Positions 1-11,439 of a DNA stretch of 64,000 nucleotides are shown here, piece after piece. The notes under the pieces are model-generated. The model worked only from the letters and a program-made list of their open reading frames with translations, made no database searches and was not told the DNA's origin. This stretch comes from Malus domestica (Eukaryota; Streptophyta; Magnoliopsida; Rosales; Rosaceae), in the NCBI RefSeq assembly GCF_042453785.1, contig NC_091661.1:25039501-25103500 (forward strand), in the 5' to 3' direction. Every line of letters starts with the position of its first letter. The stretch's first letter is position 1. The position numbers were made by a program, and so were the translations under genes.

Positions 1-89
1 CAACAACTTGTGTTGGTATAATATTTTGCAACTGCTTCGCTTCTGTCCCTAATAAATGTCATCTCTCTAAATTTTGTCTATTTATAACA
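1..89 (+). repeat. 5' LTR of Copia-1, partial (3' part only)
   Basis: Matches the end of the 3' LTR (about 6033-6122) with a few substitutions, sharing TTGTGTTGGTATAATATT and the terminal TTTATAACA. The internal region starts right after it with ACGTTATCAGCACGA, which is the probable primer-binding region. The first part of the LTR lies outside the window. Confidence 0.88.
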
Positions 90-330
90 CGTTATCAGCA
101 CGAATCTCTAACCATTTCTCATTTTCTCTTCGTCGAAAGAAAAGAAAAAAAATGTTTCCTCTAAGGATTTTACTGTTCTTCTTCTTCCTCTGCCTTAACT
201 GCTGGATATACCCTCGCGAAGAATTGTTTTCACCATGTTTACTTCTAGTTCTCAAACTAACAGTTACTTATATCTTTGATTTCTTATTTGGTGTAGATAT
301 TGACTACTAACCCACTGATTATTTATGCAA

Positions 331-755
331 TCCAAGATGGTGCGGTACTATCGCCTATCTTGGACTACAGATATAATTTTATCGTAATTTTAGGTGGTGT
401 GGAATAATCACCCACCATGCTCTGCATATTTAAATTTTATAGTAATTTTAGGTGGTGTGGAATAATCACCCACCATGCTCTGATATTTAAATTTTATCTC
501 AATTGTAGGTGGTGCGGTATAATTGTCCACCCTACTTTGCATATTTGAATTTTATCGCAATTTTAGGTGGTGCGGTATAATCGTCCACCCTGCTTTGCAT
601 ATTTAAATTTTATTGCAATTTTAGGTGGTGAGGTATAATCGTCCACCTTGCTCTACATATTTAAATTTTTCTGCTGTTTAAAGTGGTGCGGAATAATCGC
701 CCATCCTATACTTGTTTCGATGAGAATGGTGCGGTACAATTGCCCTTCTCATTAA
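331..755 (+). repeat. Tandem array of eight hairpin units (about 58 bp) in the Copia-1 leader
   Basis: Eight units sit between LTR and gag, with the motif TGGTGCGGTATAATCG recurring at about 339, 393, 451, 508, 566, 624, 682 and 727. Each motif is flanked by complementary arms. The arms are TCCAAGAT/ATCTTGGA in the first unit (331-338 with 357-364), GGTGG/CCACC in the middle units (for example 393-397 with 412-416), a weak 4-bp stem in the seventh, and ATGAGAA/TTCTCAT in the last (720-726 with 746-752). The loop stays nearly constant while arms change in a matched way, which suggests RNA hairpins. An AT-rich spacer (ATATTTAAATTTTAT) separates units. Confidence 0.85.
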
Positions 756-907
756 TCATGTAAATCTCGAGCCTGAAGTTTCTAGTACTTATCATTTTGG
801 CCTGAAGATAAAAAATTTGTAAGAACTAGAAGTTCTAACAATATATTCATCCAGAACACATATTATTGCAAGTTCGTACACACCTCATTTTTCTTTCAGA
901 AAAGAAA

Positions 908-1942
908 ATGGCAAACTTGGCAAAGCTTGATTTTGCTACCCTGGACATTACTGAGAAGAATTACCTTACATGGGTACTGGATACCAAGATCCATCTGGAA
1001 GCAGTGAATCTTGGAGATACCATCAGGGAAAAGAGCAGCTCATCCTCTCAAGATTTGGGCGAATGCCATGATTTTTATTCGTCGCCATCTTGATGAGGCA
1101 CTAAAGAGCGAGTACTTAACGGTTGAAGATCTGTTAACCATCTGGAAGGCCTTGAGAAACAGATACAATCACCAGACAACGATGATTCTTCCAAGAGCTC
1201 GTTATGACTGGACTCACCTAAGGATCCATGATTTCAAGTCAGTGGCTGAGTACAATTCTGCGTTGTTTAGAATTATCTCTCAGATGAAGCTCTGTGGGGA
1301 TATTATTACTGAGGAGATGTTATTGAAAAAGACTTTCAGCACATTTCATGCTTCTAACATGTGCGATGCTTCACTGAATACAACCAGTTGATATCTGTGC
1401 TCCTGGTAGCTGAACAGAACAATGAGCTCTTGATGAAAAACCATAATTCCTGACCTACTAGATCAGCATCGTTCCCAGAAGTGAATGCTGTTTCCCTTGA
1501 AAGGAATACCATATCCTCCCGTGGCAATAATTACAAACGAGGACGTGGCCACAAACAAGGCCGGTGGAACGGGAAAGGCAAAAACCATGGTATCCAGTTT
1601 CACAACCAGGTTCCAAGGCATAATCTAGGCCCAAACTTTAAAAATGCAAATCGCCAGAAAGGAAAAGCTCATATGAACACTCCTAGAAATCCTGAAGGAG
1701 GTTGCCATAGGTGTGGTGGCAAAGGACATTGGGCATGTACTTGTCGCACCCCAAAGTATCTGGTGGATCTGTATCAAGCCTCCTTCAAGGAGAAGGGTGT
1801 CGAGATCAATTTCTTCGACCAGGCTCAACCAATGGAAACACCTAATCCAATGACCAATTTATCACGACAGTTAAACACAACCCACTTGGATGCTACAGAC
1901 TTTATTAATGAAAGAGGGAATGAAGTTTATGGGTCCGATTGA
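908..1942 (+). pseudogene. Copia-1 gag (nucleocapsid) pseudogene
   Basis: ATG at 908 opens a Copia gag-type N-terminus (MANLAKLDFATLDI). The frame is lost at about 1030-1060, continues in another frame to 1391, and resumes at 1481-1942. The last segment has a basic linker and a CX2CX4HX4C zinc knuckle (C-H-R-C...H...C, about 1702-1745), the RNA-binding motif of nucleocapsid. Gag would form the particle that packages element RNA. At least two frameshifts and a stop near 1391 make it non-functional. Confidence 0.85.
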
Positions 1943-2026
1943 ATTATTTATGTTTAATGTACTCTTGTTATTTGTACTTGTGGTTTAATGCTCCCATTTT
2001 CAATTCAATAAAAGTAGTATTCCAGT

Positions 2027-5000
2027 ATGAATAAACTGTTTTTTCTTTACTCAGAGAACATGAATAAAAATTATGGTTATTCTCAAAACAAGAGCAATGG
2101 CGGAGACTTTTGTCGCGCAACCACGCATTCAATACTTCGAGATCGAAAGTATTTCTCGAATTTGGTACTTGCAAAAGTAAAGGTAACAACAATATCAGGG
2201 CAATCAGATGTAATTGAAGGCTCAGGAAAAGCCCAGATTATATTACCAAATGGAACAATATTGTCCATAAAGAATGCATTATATGCTACTCGATCCATTC
2301 GAAATTTGTTGAGTTTTAAAGACATACGTCTAAATGGATACCACATTGAAACGAAAAGTGTAGAAAATGTGGAATATTTATGCATTACCTCCAATGATAC
2401 CCAGAAGCGTATATTGGAGAAGTTGCATGGTTTATCGAGTGGATTGTATTATACATACATAAAGACAGTTGAGGCATATACTGTCATGAACCAGAAGTTC
2501 ATTTATTCAAAGGTTTACATGCTTTGGCATGACCGTCTAGGTCATTCAGGATCTACCATGATGCGTATAATCATTACCAACTCTAATGGACATCCATTAT
2601 TGAGCAGACACATTGATGTCTCAAATGATAACCCTTGCAAGGCTTGTTCCCAAGGGAAGTTGGTAATTAGACCATCACAACTAAAGGTTGATGATGAATC
2701 CTCATCATTTTTGCAAAGAATTTAAGGGGATATTTGTGGACCTATTCAACCACCTTGTGGACCATTTCGATATTTATGGTTTTGGTTGATGCATCTACCC
2801 AATGGTCACATGTTTGCCTATTGTCTACTTGAAATGTAGCTTTTGCGAGACTTCTTGCTCAGATAATTAAGTTGCGAACACAGTTCCCAGATCATCCCAT
2901 TAAGTCCATTCGACTTGATAACGCTGGTGAATTTACGGCTCAAACCTTTGATGATTACTGCATGGCACTGGGCATTGATGTTGAACATCCTGTTCCTCAT
3001 GTCTATACCCAAAATGGTTCAGCAGAGACATTTATCAAGCGGCTTCAATTAATAGCCCGTACTCTGCTCATGAAAACGAAATTGCCAGTTTCTACATGGG
3101 GACATGTCATCTTACATGCAGCATCATTGGTTCGACTGAAACCCATAGCCAACCACCAATACTCATCAATACAACTCGTGTTTGGACATCAGCCAAATAT
3201 TTCACATTTATGAGTTTTTGGTTGTGCTGTTTATGTACCTATTGCACCGCCACAACGAACTAAAATGGGACCTCAGCGCATACTGCGAATTTATGTGGGT
3301 TTTGATTCACCATCTATCATTAGATATTTGGAACCTTTGACTGGTGATATGTTTACAGCTCGTTTTGCTGATTGTCATTTTGATGAGACAATTTTCCCAT
3401 CGTTAGGGGGAGAAAAGACCGTTTCAGAAGAACGGCAAGAGCTGACATGGGTTGTTCCCACCTTATCTCATTTCGATCCACGAAGCACTCAATGTGAAAA
3501 TGAAGTGAAAAAGATCGTTCATCTTCAAGGTATTGCTAATCAAATGCCAGATGCATTTAATGATGCTTCAAAAGTAACAAAGTCACATATACCAGCTGCA
3601 AACGCACCTGCAAGAATTGATGTCCCTGTTGGACAAAATAAAGTGGCAGCGAATGATTCATCCAGTGCACGCCTGAAGCGTGGTAGACCCCTCAGGCTCA
3701 AAAGATTCAGCCCATTGAAAGAGAAAGATGATGGCACAGTTGAACCCAAATGATATCATTCAAGAAAAGAAATTGAATGATAAATCCACAATTCGTGATT
3801 CTGTACTTCCAGAAAAAGAAAATGTCCTTGATAAGACACATGTCCCTGAAGAGACAGAAGTACATGAAAGCAAAGAAATATCCATAAATTATGCATGTAC
3901 TAATGAATTGTGGGATCGAAATGAAATAATCATCGACGACATGTTTGCATTTGCAATAGCCATTGAAATTATATTAAGTGATGATATTGAGCCCCGCTAT
4001 GTTGATGAATGCAGACAGAGACAAGATTGGCCTAAGTGGAAAGATGCAATCCAGGCAGAATTAAATTCCTTGGAAAGACGAAGTGTTTTTGGACCAGTAG
4101 TCCAAACCCTGCCTGGTGTGAACCCCGTAGGTTACAAATAGGTATTCATAAGAAAACGTAACGAGAAAAAATGAGATTGCAAGATACAAAGCACGACTTG
4201 TTGCACAAGGTTTTTCACAAAGACCTGGAATTGATTATGAAGAGACATACTCTCCTGTAATGGACGCAATTACGTTCCGTTATTTAATAAGTTTGGTGAT
4301 TTCAGAAAAACTTGACATGTGACTTATGGATGTCATCACCGCGTATCTATATGGAGAATTAGATACTAACATATATATGAAAGTCTCAGAAGGACTTAAG
4401 TTGCCTAAAGCAACTAACAAACCACGAGGTATGTTCTCAATCAAATTAAGGCGATCACTATATGGGCTGAAACAATCTGAGCGAATGTGGTATAATCGTC
4501 TCAGTGAGTATTTGATTAAAGAAGGATATGCCAACAATGTCATCTGCCCTTGTGTGTTCATTAAGAAATCAAATACTGGATTTGCTATAGTGGCAGTATA
4601 CGTCGATGATATGAACCTAGTTGGAACCCCTGAAGAGCTCAACAAAATTGCTGAATATCTGAAAAGTGAATTTGAAATGAAAGACCTTGGGAAAACAAAA
4701 TATTGTCTCGGCCTGCAGATCGAGCATTGTGTTAATGGAATTTTGGTCCATCAATCAGCTTACATTGAAAAAAGTGAAGCGATTTGGCATGGACAAGGCT
4801 TATCCACTTAGCACCCCAATGGTTGTTCGTTCTTTGGACATTAAGAAAGATCCATTCCGTCCAAAAGAAGATGATGAACAGGTCCTTGGTCCAGAAGTAC
4901 CATATTTGAGCGCAATAGGTGCTTTATTGTATTTAGCACAATGTACTAGACCAGATATAGCTTTTTAAGTTAACTTGTTAGCCAGGTACAGCTTTGCTCC

Positions 5001-5580
5001 AACAATTCGTCATTGGAAGGGAGTCAAAGATGTTCTACGATACCTTCGTGGGACAACAGATATGGGTCTTTTCTACTCAGACAAGCCCACAAATGAACAG
5101 ATCCTTGTTGGATACGCAGATGCTGGTTTTCTCTCCGATCTGCATAAAGCCCGCTCACAAAATGGATATGTGTTCACTAATGGAGATACTGCAATTTCAT
5201 GGCGATCAACGAAGCAAACGCTAGTTGCTACATCTTCCAATCACTCGGAAATAATTGCTTTACATGAAGCAAGTCGTGAATGTTATTGGTTAAGATCAAT
5301 GATCCATCACATCAGGAATTCGTGTGGTCTACCTTCAAAGACAGACACTCCAACTATCATCCATGAAGATAATGCAGCATGTGTCGCCCAGATGAAGGAA
5401 TGATTCATCAAGGGTGATAAGACTAAACATATATCTCCAAGATTTTTCAGTGCTTATGAGCTTCAGAAGGGTAAAGTTATTGAAGTCAGACAAATCCGTT
5501 CCAATGAAAATTTAGCAGACTTGTTCACCAAATCTTTACCAAAGTGCACATTTCAGAAGTTGGTGCAGGGAATCGAATTA
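2027..5580 (+). pseudogene. Copia-1 pol pseudogene (protease, integrase, RT, RNase H)
   Basis: Broken polyprotein. At 2100-2250 is the protease region; ATTHSI is present but the residues before it read C-R instead of the family D-S, so the catalytic Asp seems lost. A pre-integrase motif (LWHDRLGH) lies near 2521-2545. The integrase core has RLDNAGEF near 2908 and NGSAE near 3013. RT carries DVITAYLYGE near 4329, LYGLKQ near 4459 and the catalytic YVDDM near 4600. RNase H (GYADAGF, ISWRSTKQT, HEDNAA) spans about 4975-5560. Stops or frameshifts occur near 2725, 3213, 3753, 4141, 4811, 4968 and 5403. Confidence 0.9.
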
Positions 5581-5857
5581 CGTCGACTTACAAATTTGAA
5601 GAATGCGGAATTAGGGGGAGATACAATTCAGGGGGAGCATCCATGATACATGTATGTTGTACTCTTTTTCCCTCGATTAGGATTTTTCCTACTGGGTTTT
5701 TCCTATCAAAGTTTTAACGAGGCAATATAAGCATACTCAACACCATTCGGGTAAAGTTGTACTCTTTTTCCTTCGCTAAGGTTTTTTCCCACTGAGTTTT
5801 TCCAAGTAAGGTTTTAATGAGGCAACTGATGTTGATATGTGGGCATCCAATGGGGAG

Positions 5858-6122
5858 TGTTGTAAAATAGTGGGTATGTTTGCCCACATGTATATAGTAA
5901 CTCATTCACAAGTTTAATAGTGTCATTTGTTTGTTTCCTATGAGGTTGCTCTATAAATAGAGCACTACATTTGATCAAATTAGACTTGGAAGAGAAAAAC
6001 AACTAATAACAATAATATACATTACTTCATCTGCAACAGCTTGTGTTGGTATAATATTTTGCAACTATTTCGCTCCTGTCTCTAGGAAATGTTATCTCTC
6101 TAAATTTTGCCTATTTATAACA
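5858..6122 (+). repeat. 3' LTR of Copia-1
   Basis: About 265 bp, beginning TGTTGTAAAATAGTGG after a purine tract and ending ATAACA. A TATA box (CTATAAATAG, 5951-5960) lies in sense orientation, so this LTR could drive outward transcription towards UGT copy 1, whose ATG is 265 bp beyond the LTR end. Confidence 0.88.
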
Positions 6123-6386
6123 ACAATGATATTCCTTGTGTATCTTTCTAAGCAATATCATGAAAGAGGTAGCGACAAAAGGAGCAGGCGGTCGACACGC
6201 GGGATTTAGGGAAAAAACAGCATCAACAGAGCCATCAATAAGATAAGATTCCAGCCTGCAATTTCCAGGGTTGCGTCATGCGTGAGCAAAATTCCCATAT
6301 TTATATTTTCCCATGCTCAAGCTCAGCCGCCTCAGCATTCACCAATAAGTTAACAAGTCACAAGCTAAACGATTGTCGATTCAAAA
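6123..6386 (+). promoter_or_regulatory. Proximal upstream module of UGT copy 1
   Basis: Recurs before UGT copies 6 and 7 and at 19433-19620. Shared blocks include CCTTGTGTATCTTTCTAAGC, GACAAAAGGAGC, AATAAGATAAGATTCCAG and GTTGCGTCATGCGTGAGC. The last contains a TGACGC-type bZIP half-site on the minus strand. A TATA-like segment (ATATTTATATTTT, about 6297-6309) sits about 80 bp before the ATG. Copia-1 displaced everything further upstream. Confidence 0.6.
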
Positions 6387-8131
6387 ATGGAGCAAAGCAA
6401 AGGCAGGAGAGTCATCCTCTTCCCACTGCCCTTCCAAGGGCACATAAACCCTATGCTAGAACTGGCCAACATTCTGCATTCCAAAGGCTTCTCCATAGCC
6501 ATCCTCCACACCAACTTCAACTCCCTCAATCCTTTAACCCGAAACCCATACTTCACCTACCATTCAATCCCTGTTGACTTGACAGAAACCGAGGTCTCAT
6601 TCAAGGATTTCACCGTTCTTCTTTCTATTCTAAATGCTAAATGTGTTGAGCCTTTCAGAGAATGCTTGTCCGGGTTGTTATCCGACGACGTTAATTCGGA
6701 GGACCCCATTGCATGCTTGATCTCGGATCCTCTCTTCAACTTCACTCGATCGGTTGCGGAAAGCTTTAAGCTGCCGAGGATCGTGTTAAGAACAGGGGGT
6801 GCAGCTTCCTTCGCTGTTTATGCTGCATTTCCACTTCTCAAGGAAAAGGGTTACCTACCAATATCAGGTACAATCTCAAGCCAACAAAACTCTATTATCA
6901 AATGTCTTTTTATCTCATCGTTGTTACTAATAAATGCAATATGAGTAGATTGAAAACACCACACCGAGACTAATGACTCGTTTTAAATTCTTTTTATACG
7001 TAGCACTTTTTTTCTTTGTCCGTAAGAGATTATGCAATATTTACTTTTATTATAAACATGTCAAAACATTATTAAAAACTCAGGTGCTTCTTAGGAAAAA
7101 AAACTTCAAAGTGATTCTTCTTCTTCAAAGTGATTCTTCTTCTTCATAGCCAGGTTAGCATTTTTATATGCATTAAAAGGCAAATATATATACTTACTAG
7201 GAACCTTATATTTGGCTTTTTATTTTGACCATTAGATTCTCGACTAGAAGAGCCAGTGACGGAGCTTTCGCCAATCAAAGTTAAAGATCTACCAATGATG
7301 CCCAATTGCGACCCTGAAGATTTCTATCAACTGATAACCAACATGGCAAATGAACCCAAGGCTTCTCATGGACTCATCTTCAATACGTTTGAAGATCTTG
7401 AGGGACAAGCACTTGCCACAATTCGCCAAGAATATTACCCCAATATTCCAGTTTTCTCACTAGGTCCATTTCACAAGTGCGGCCCTACAACCTCTTCTTC
7501 TTCAACTAGCTTACTATCACAAGACCAAAGTTGCATTTTATGGCTAAACACTCAAGCGCCAAAATCTGTTGCTTATGTTAGCTTTGGGAGTGCTGCAAAG
7601 ATAGATCACGCTCAATTTTTGGAGATTGCTTGGGGGTTAGCCAACAGTGGCCAACCTTTTTTGTGGGTGGTTCGACACGGATTAGTTCAAGAGTCAGACT
7701 TGCATGATCAAGTGTTGCCAAATGGATTTCTAGAAGCGTTGAACGAAAGAGCCTATGTTGTGAAATAGGCTCCACAAAAAGAAGTGTTGACCCACCCAGC
7801 AGTTGGAGCCTTTTGGACTCATTGTGGTTGGAATTCTTCATTGGAGAGCATTTGTGAAGGCGTACCTATGATTTGTACGCCATGTTTCAGTGATCAAATG
7901 GTGGATGCAAGATTTGTGAGCGATGTTTGGAAGGTAGGGTTGCAGTTGGAGCATGGGATTGAGAGAGGTGAGGTTGAAAGAACAATTAGAAGACTGATGG
8001 TTGAGAAAGAAGGGGAAGAGATCAAAGAGAGAGCCTTAAAGTTGATGGAAAAGGCAAATCTTTCCCTCAAAGAAGGTGGCTCTTCGTACCAATCTTTAGA
8101 TGGCTTGGTTAATCATATTTTATCCTTATAA
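6387..8131 (+). pseudogene. UGT copy 1 (A-type, UGT76-like) with one stop in the PSPG box
   Basis: Family-1 UDP-glycosyltransferase; such enzymes move a sugar, usually glucose, from UDP-sugar to small acceptors in the cytosol. Exon 1 is 6387-6867, a GT-AG intron is 6868-7235, and exon 2 is 7236-8131; joined they are 1377 nt, the same as intact copy 6. The MEQSKGRR start, catalytic His19 in GHINPM and the Asp114 partner (ISDP) are present. The only visible lesion is TAG at 7766-7768 in place of the TGG for the first Trp of the PSPG box, cutting the protein before the UDP-sugar site. HCGWNS and the CFSDQ end of the box follow in frame. It could be an allelic null or a sequencing error. Confidence 0.88.
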
Positions 8132-9283
8132 ATCGTTTGTTTTTGAAAATGGTAATCCATCATCTTTATCATATTCTTAGAATTCTTCCATTTTTTTTCT
8201 CTTGCCAGCTTACAAATGGTTGATTATCTTTTTCTTTATACAAAACACGATTCATGATCAAATACAGAACTTCGAGTAAAAGATTTATGCATACTAATAG
8301 ACATGCTCACGAGTAATGTACATACTAATAAACAGTAAACTACTGGGCTTAGCAATCGAATCTGCCACCTTTGTAAACAAACTGTTGGAAAATTTTGAGT
8401 AGAAATCTTCATTCTACATTGTCCCATATTAGTGACTCACCACCAAAAGATTCCCTCACTTTATAAGACTTTGTCTCTGTTAGAAAGTGATTGAAGTGAT
8501 GGACATTGGAGAGTAAATATTGGGCTCAAACCTTGGGTTTAGCGACGGAGCCATAATTTTTTACAAAACTGAAAGATCCATTAAGTTTAATAAAGAGAAT
8601 AAAAAGAATCGTTTGACAGAAAAAGTACAGAGAGGAGGGCTGCAAATAATAGTTGATTAGGTTGCTTTATAGAAATAAAGTCTATTTTAAAACCTCATCA
8701 CTGAGTTTAACTAAATAAAGTCTATTAATCAATGTGGTACCAGATATTGATATAACTTCTCATTTTGGTCTGTGAGATTTAAAATCAATAGAATTGGTTC
8801 TTAAGTTTGTTTATCGTCAATCATTTTGGTCATTCCGTGAAAAATCTCTTTTCAATAAGGTAAAATGGCAAAAGTGTCCTCAAATTTTGTCAAATCACTT
8901 TGGTCAATTATTTATTAAATTAAGGGTATTTTTGTCATTTAAATCTTTATTTAACCGAGATTTTTTATAAAATGATCAGAATGATTGACAGTGAACAAAC
9001 TCAAAAACTTATCGATTTTAAATTTTAAGAAATAAAATAAAAAGTTATGTCAATCTCAAAACTACTTTAGCTAAAATGCCTAACTTAATTAAATTGCACT
9101 CCTTATTACAAAGTCAACAGTCGTGGAACGGGAGTCTTTTTTTCTTTTTCTTACTTTCGTGAAACATGTGTCCTGAGCGTAAAAAACAGAGTTTCCACTG
9201 CCCTATAATAATAATGCATATATGAAATTCATAAGCTGACAAGTCATAAAAAACTAAGCAAACACAAACATTCTCGATCAAAA
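8132..9283. other. Intergenic DNA between UGT copies 1 and 2
   Basis: No gene seen. Sequence at 8310-8380 (GTAATGTACATACTAATAAA and on) recurs after UGT copy 4 at 35553-35620. A block at 8727-9110 (GTGGTACCAGATATTGA..., ATCATTTTGGTCATTC) recurs before UGT copy 5 at 36966-37330. The two shared flanks show that pairs 1+2 and 4+5 arose from one duplicated segment. An LTR-like start (TGTTGGAAAATTTTGAG) at 8383 has no partner that I can find. Confidence 0.7.
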
Positions 9284-10655
9284 ATGGAACAAAGCAAAGG
9301 CAGGAGAGTGATCCTCTTCCCGCTGCCGTTTCAAAGCCCCACAAATTCTATGCTAGAATTGGCCGACGTTCTACACCCCAAAGGCTTCTCAATAACCATT
9401 ATTTACACCCGCTTCAACTCCCTCAACCCTTCAACCCTAAACCCAAACTTTACTCACCATTCAATCCCTATTGACTTATCCGAAACCGAGGTGACCACGA
9501 AGGATGTCAACGTTATTCTTTCTTGTCTCAGTGCTAAATGTGTCGAGCCTTTCAAAGAATGACTGGCCGGATTGTTATCGGATGACGTTAATTCAGATGA
9601 CCCAGTTGCTTGCTTGATCTCCGACACTTACTTTCACTTCACTCGATCCCTTGCGGAAAGCTTTAAGCTTCCGAGGATCATGTTAGAGACCGTGTGCGCC
9701 ACTACCTTGGTTGTTTATGCTGCTTTTCCTCTTCTCAAAGAAAAAGGATACTTTCCAATACAAGGTACATGAGATATGTGCTTCTTTCTTTCTACGTTGG
9801 TTACAAGAAAATAGCTCTACACTGATATCAGTGGCACATAATAAGGTTGCTAAAAGTTTAAGGCATTCAGACTTGTTCCTACTGATTATTCCACACAGAT
9901 ACTACTTTTAGTTTTACAGAATAATTAATCCGACAAAACCTAATATTAGTGTTACTTATTTACGTGTTATAAACATGAGTGAATGTACAAATACTTGAAC
10001 AGCTTACGTTTGGCTCGTATTATCTTGGCAATGATTAGATTCTCGACTAAAAGAGCTAGTGACAGAATTGTCACCTACCAAAGTTAAAGACCTGCCAACG
10101 AATCCCAATTGCGATCCTGAGAAACTTTATCAACTGGTCGTCGACGTGGCAAATGAACTGAAGTCTTCTTATGGACTCATCTTAAATACATTTGAAGATC
10201 TTGAAGGACATGCTCTAGCCACGATCCGCCAAGAACACCTGCCCAATGTTCCCATTTTCCCAGTAGGTCCGTTTCACAAGTGTTGCCTTACAGTATCCTC
10301 TTCAAGTAGTTTATTGACACAAGACCAGAGTTGCATTTCATGGCTGAACACTCAAGCGCCAACAGTGGCCAATCCTTTTTGTTGGTGGTTCGACCCAGAT
10401 TAATTCAAGAGTCGGATTGGCTTAAAGTGTTGCCTAACGAGTTTTTATAAGTGTTGAACGGGAGAGCTTACATTGTGAAATGGACTCCACAAAAAGAAGT
10501 GCTGGCCCACCTGGCAGTCGGAGCCTTTTCGACTCACAATGGTTGGAATTCTACATTGGAAAGCATTAGTGAGGGGATCCCTATGATTTGCACGCCATTT
10601 TTTGGTGAACAAATGGTGAATGCAAGAAATGTGAGGGATGTTTGGAAGATAGGGC
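9284..10655 (+). pseudogene. UGT copy 2 (B-type), multiply broken and 3'-truncated
   Basis: Exon 1 is 9284-9764 (481 nt, as in copies 1 and 6), the intron 9765-10038, and exon 2 starts at 10039. Lesions: GHINPM is replaced by SPTNSM so catalytic His19 is lost; TGA at 9560-9562 replaces Cys93; about 82 bp are deleted near 10360 between two GCCAA repeats, shifting frame; TAA is at 10448-10450; similarity ends at about 10655, just before a CACTA end. The PSPG box also has Trp17 to Ser and HCGWNS to HNGWNS. It is most similar to copy 5, sharing LLVV for LWVV and the CTPFF motif. Confidence 0.9.
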
Positions 10656-10663
10656 TCTTAAAT

Positions 10664-11025
10664 CACTACTACAAAAGGGCCCTATAGTGTCAGTTGTTGC
10701 GTCGGTTTAATATAATATAGTGGCGCACAAGAGAGTTGCGACACCCACTGAATATGACGTCGAATTTAGAAAGTCTGCGTCGCTTTTAAACCGACGTAAA
10801 CATTTAATGTCGCTTATAACCGACACACATTTTAATAATTTTAAATACTGGCGTCACTTTAAATAAAACAATGTTGCTTTTAAGCGACATAAAGTATGGG
10901 TGTCGCATATAGAAGCGACACTAATTGATTTTTTTATATATTTTAAATCCTACTTCGGTTCTGAGCGACATATATTTTATTTTTTAAAATATTTTGAAAC
11001 CCAGTGTCGGTTGTAAGCGACAGAT
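10664..11025 (+). repeat. Left CACTA end with palindromic subterminal repeats
   Basis: After CACTACTACAAAAGGG come at least five copies of an imperfect palindrome, GTCG(C/G)TT...AA(G/C)CGAC, near 10777, 10808, 10871, 10900 and 11004. Subterminal repeats of this kind are the transposase-binding regions of CACTA elements. A related motif pair occurs at 38366-38417 inside UGT copy 5. Confidence 0.65.
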
Positions 11026-11439
11026 TGATGGTCTTTATATACCCTCCCCCGTGTTTTCTTCTTTTTCTCTTGCATTTATCTCATTCTCACGGTTTACAAA
11101 CCTTCTGTTGTTCTCTCTCTCACCTTCCGAGTTCTTCCAAGTTCATTCTTCACAAAGGTAAGTTTTTCTTGCTTGTAGTATTTTTATTTTCTCCTCTTAT
11201 GTTTAATGTTTTGATACAATTTATTGTTGTAGGGAATTTATTTGAGCTGGTTGAGTATATAAAAAATTGATCGACGACGGAATTCTTCTATAATTCAGGT
11301 TTCTATCACTAAATTCTTTAATTTTTAAATTGTATAATACACAAGTTTATTTATTTAAAAATTGTAATTTAAGTAGTTAGATAAATTTCTATTATTTTTG
11401 TTAAATTAATTCATATTTAGGTGAATTAATTAATTTTGT

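Larger units (their letters stand above)
1..6122 (+). mobile_element. Copia-1: Ty1/Copia LTR retrotransposon, decayed, 5' end outside window
   Basis: Nearly full-length Copia element in sense orientation. The window opens inside its 5' LTR (1-89). The internal region runs leader, gag, protease, integrase, reverse transcriptase and RNase H in the Copia order (integrase before RT), and the 3' LTR is 5858-6122. All reading frames are broken, so it is not autonomous. A purine-rich tract (AATGGGGAG) ends at 5857 just before the TG of the 3' LTR. The element sits in the upstream module of UGT copy 1: sequence resuming at 6123 (ACAATGATATTCC) matches the uninterrupted module near 18699 and 41463. 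Family and order are seen directly; the lineage within Copia is not determined. Confidence 0.93.

Noticed and set aside
74..310. 78-codon frame with a hydrophobic segment like a signal peptide
   Set aside because: It starts inside the LTR and covers untranslated leader; Copia elements have no gene here.
331..755. Regular repeats that might suggest a CRISPR array
   Set aside because: The spacers are as conserved as the repeats, the setting is a plant retrotransposon leader, and no cas genes exist here.
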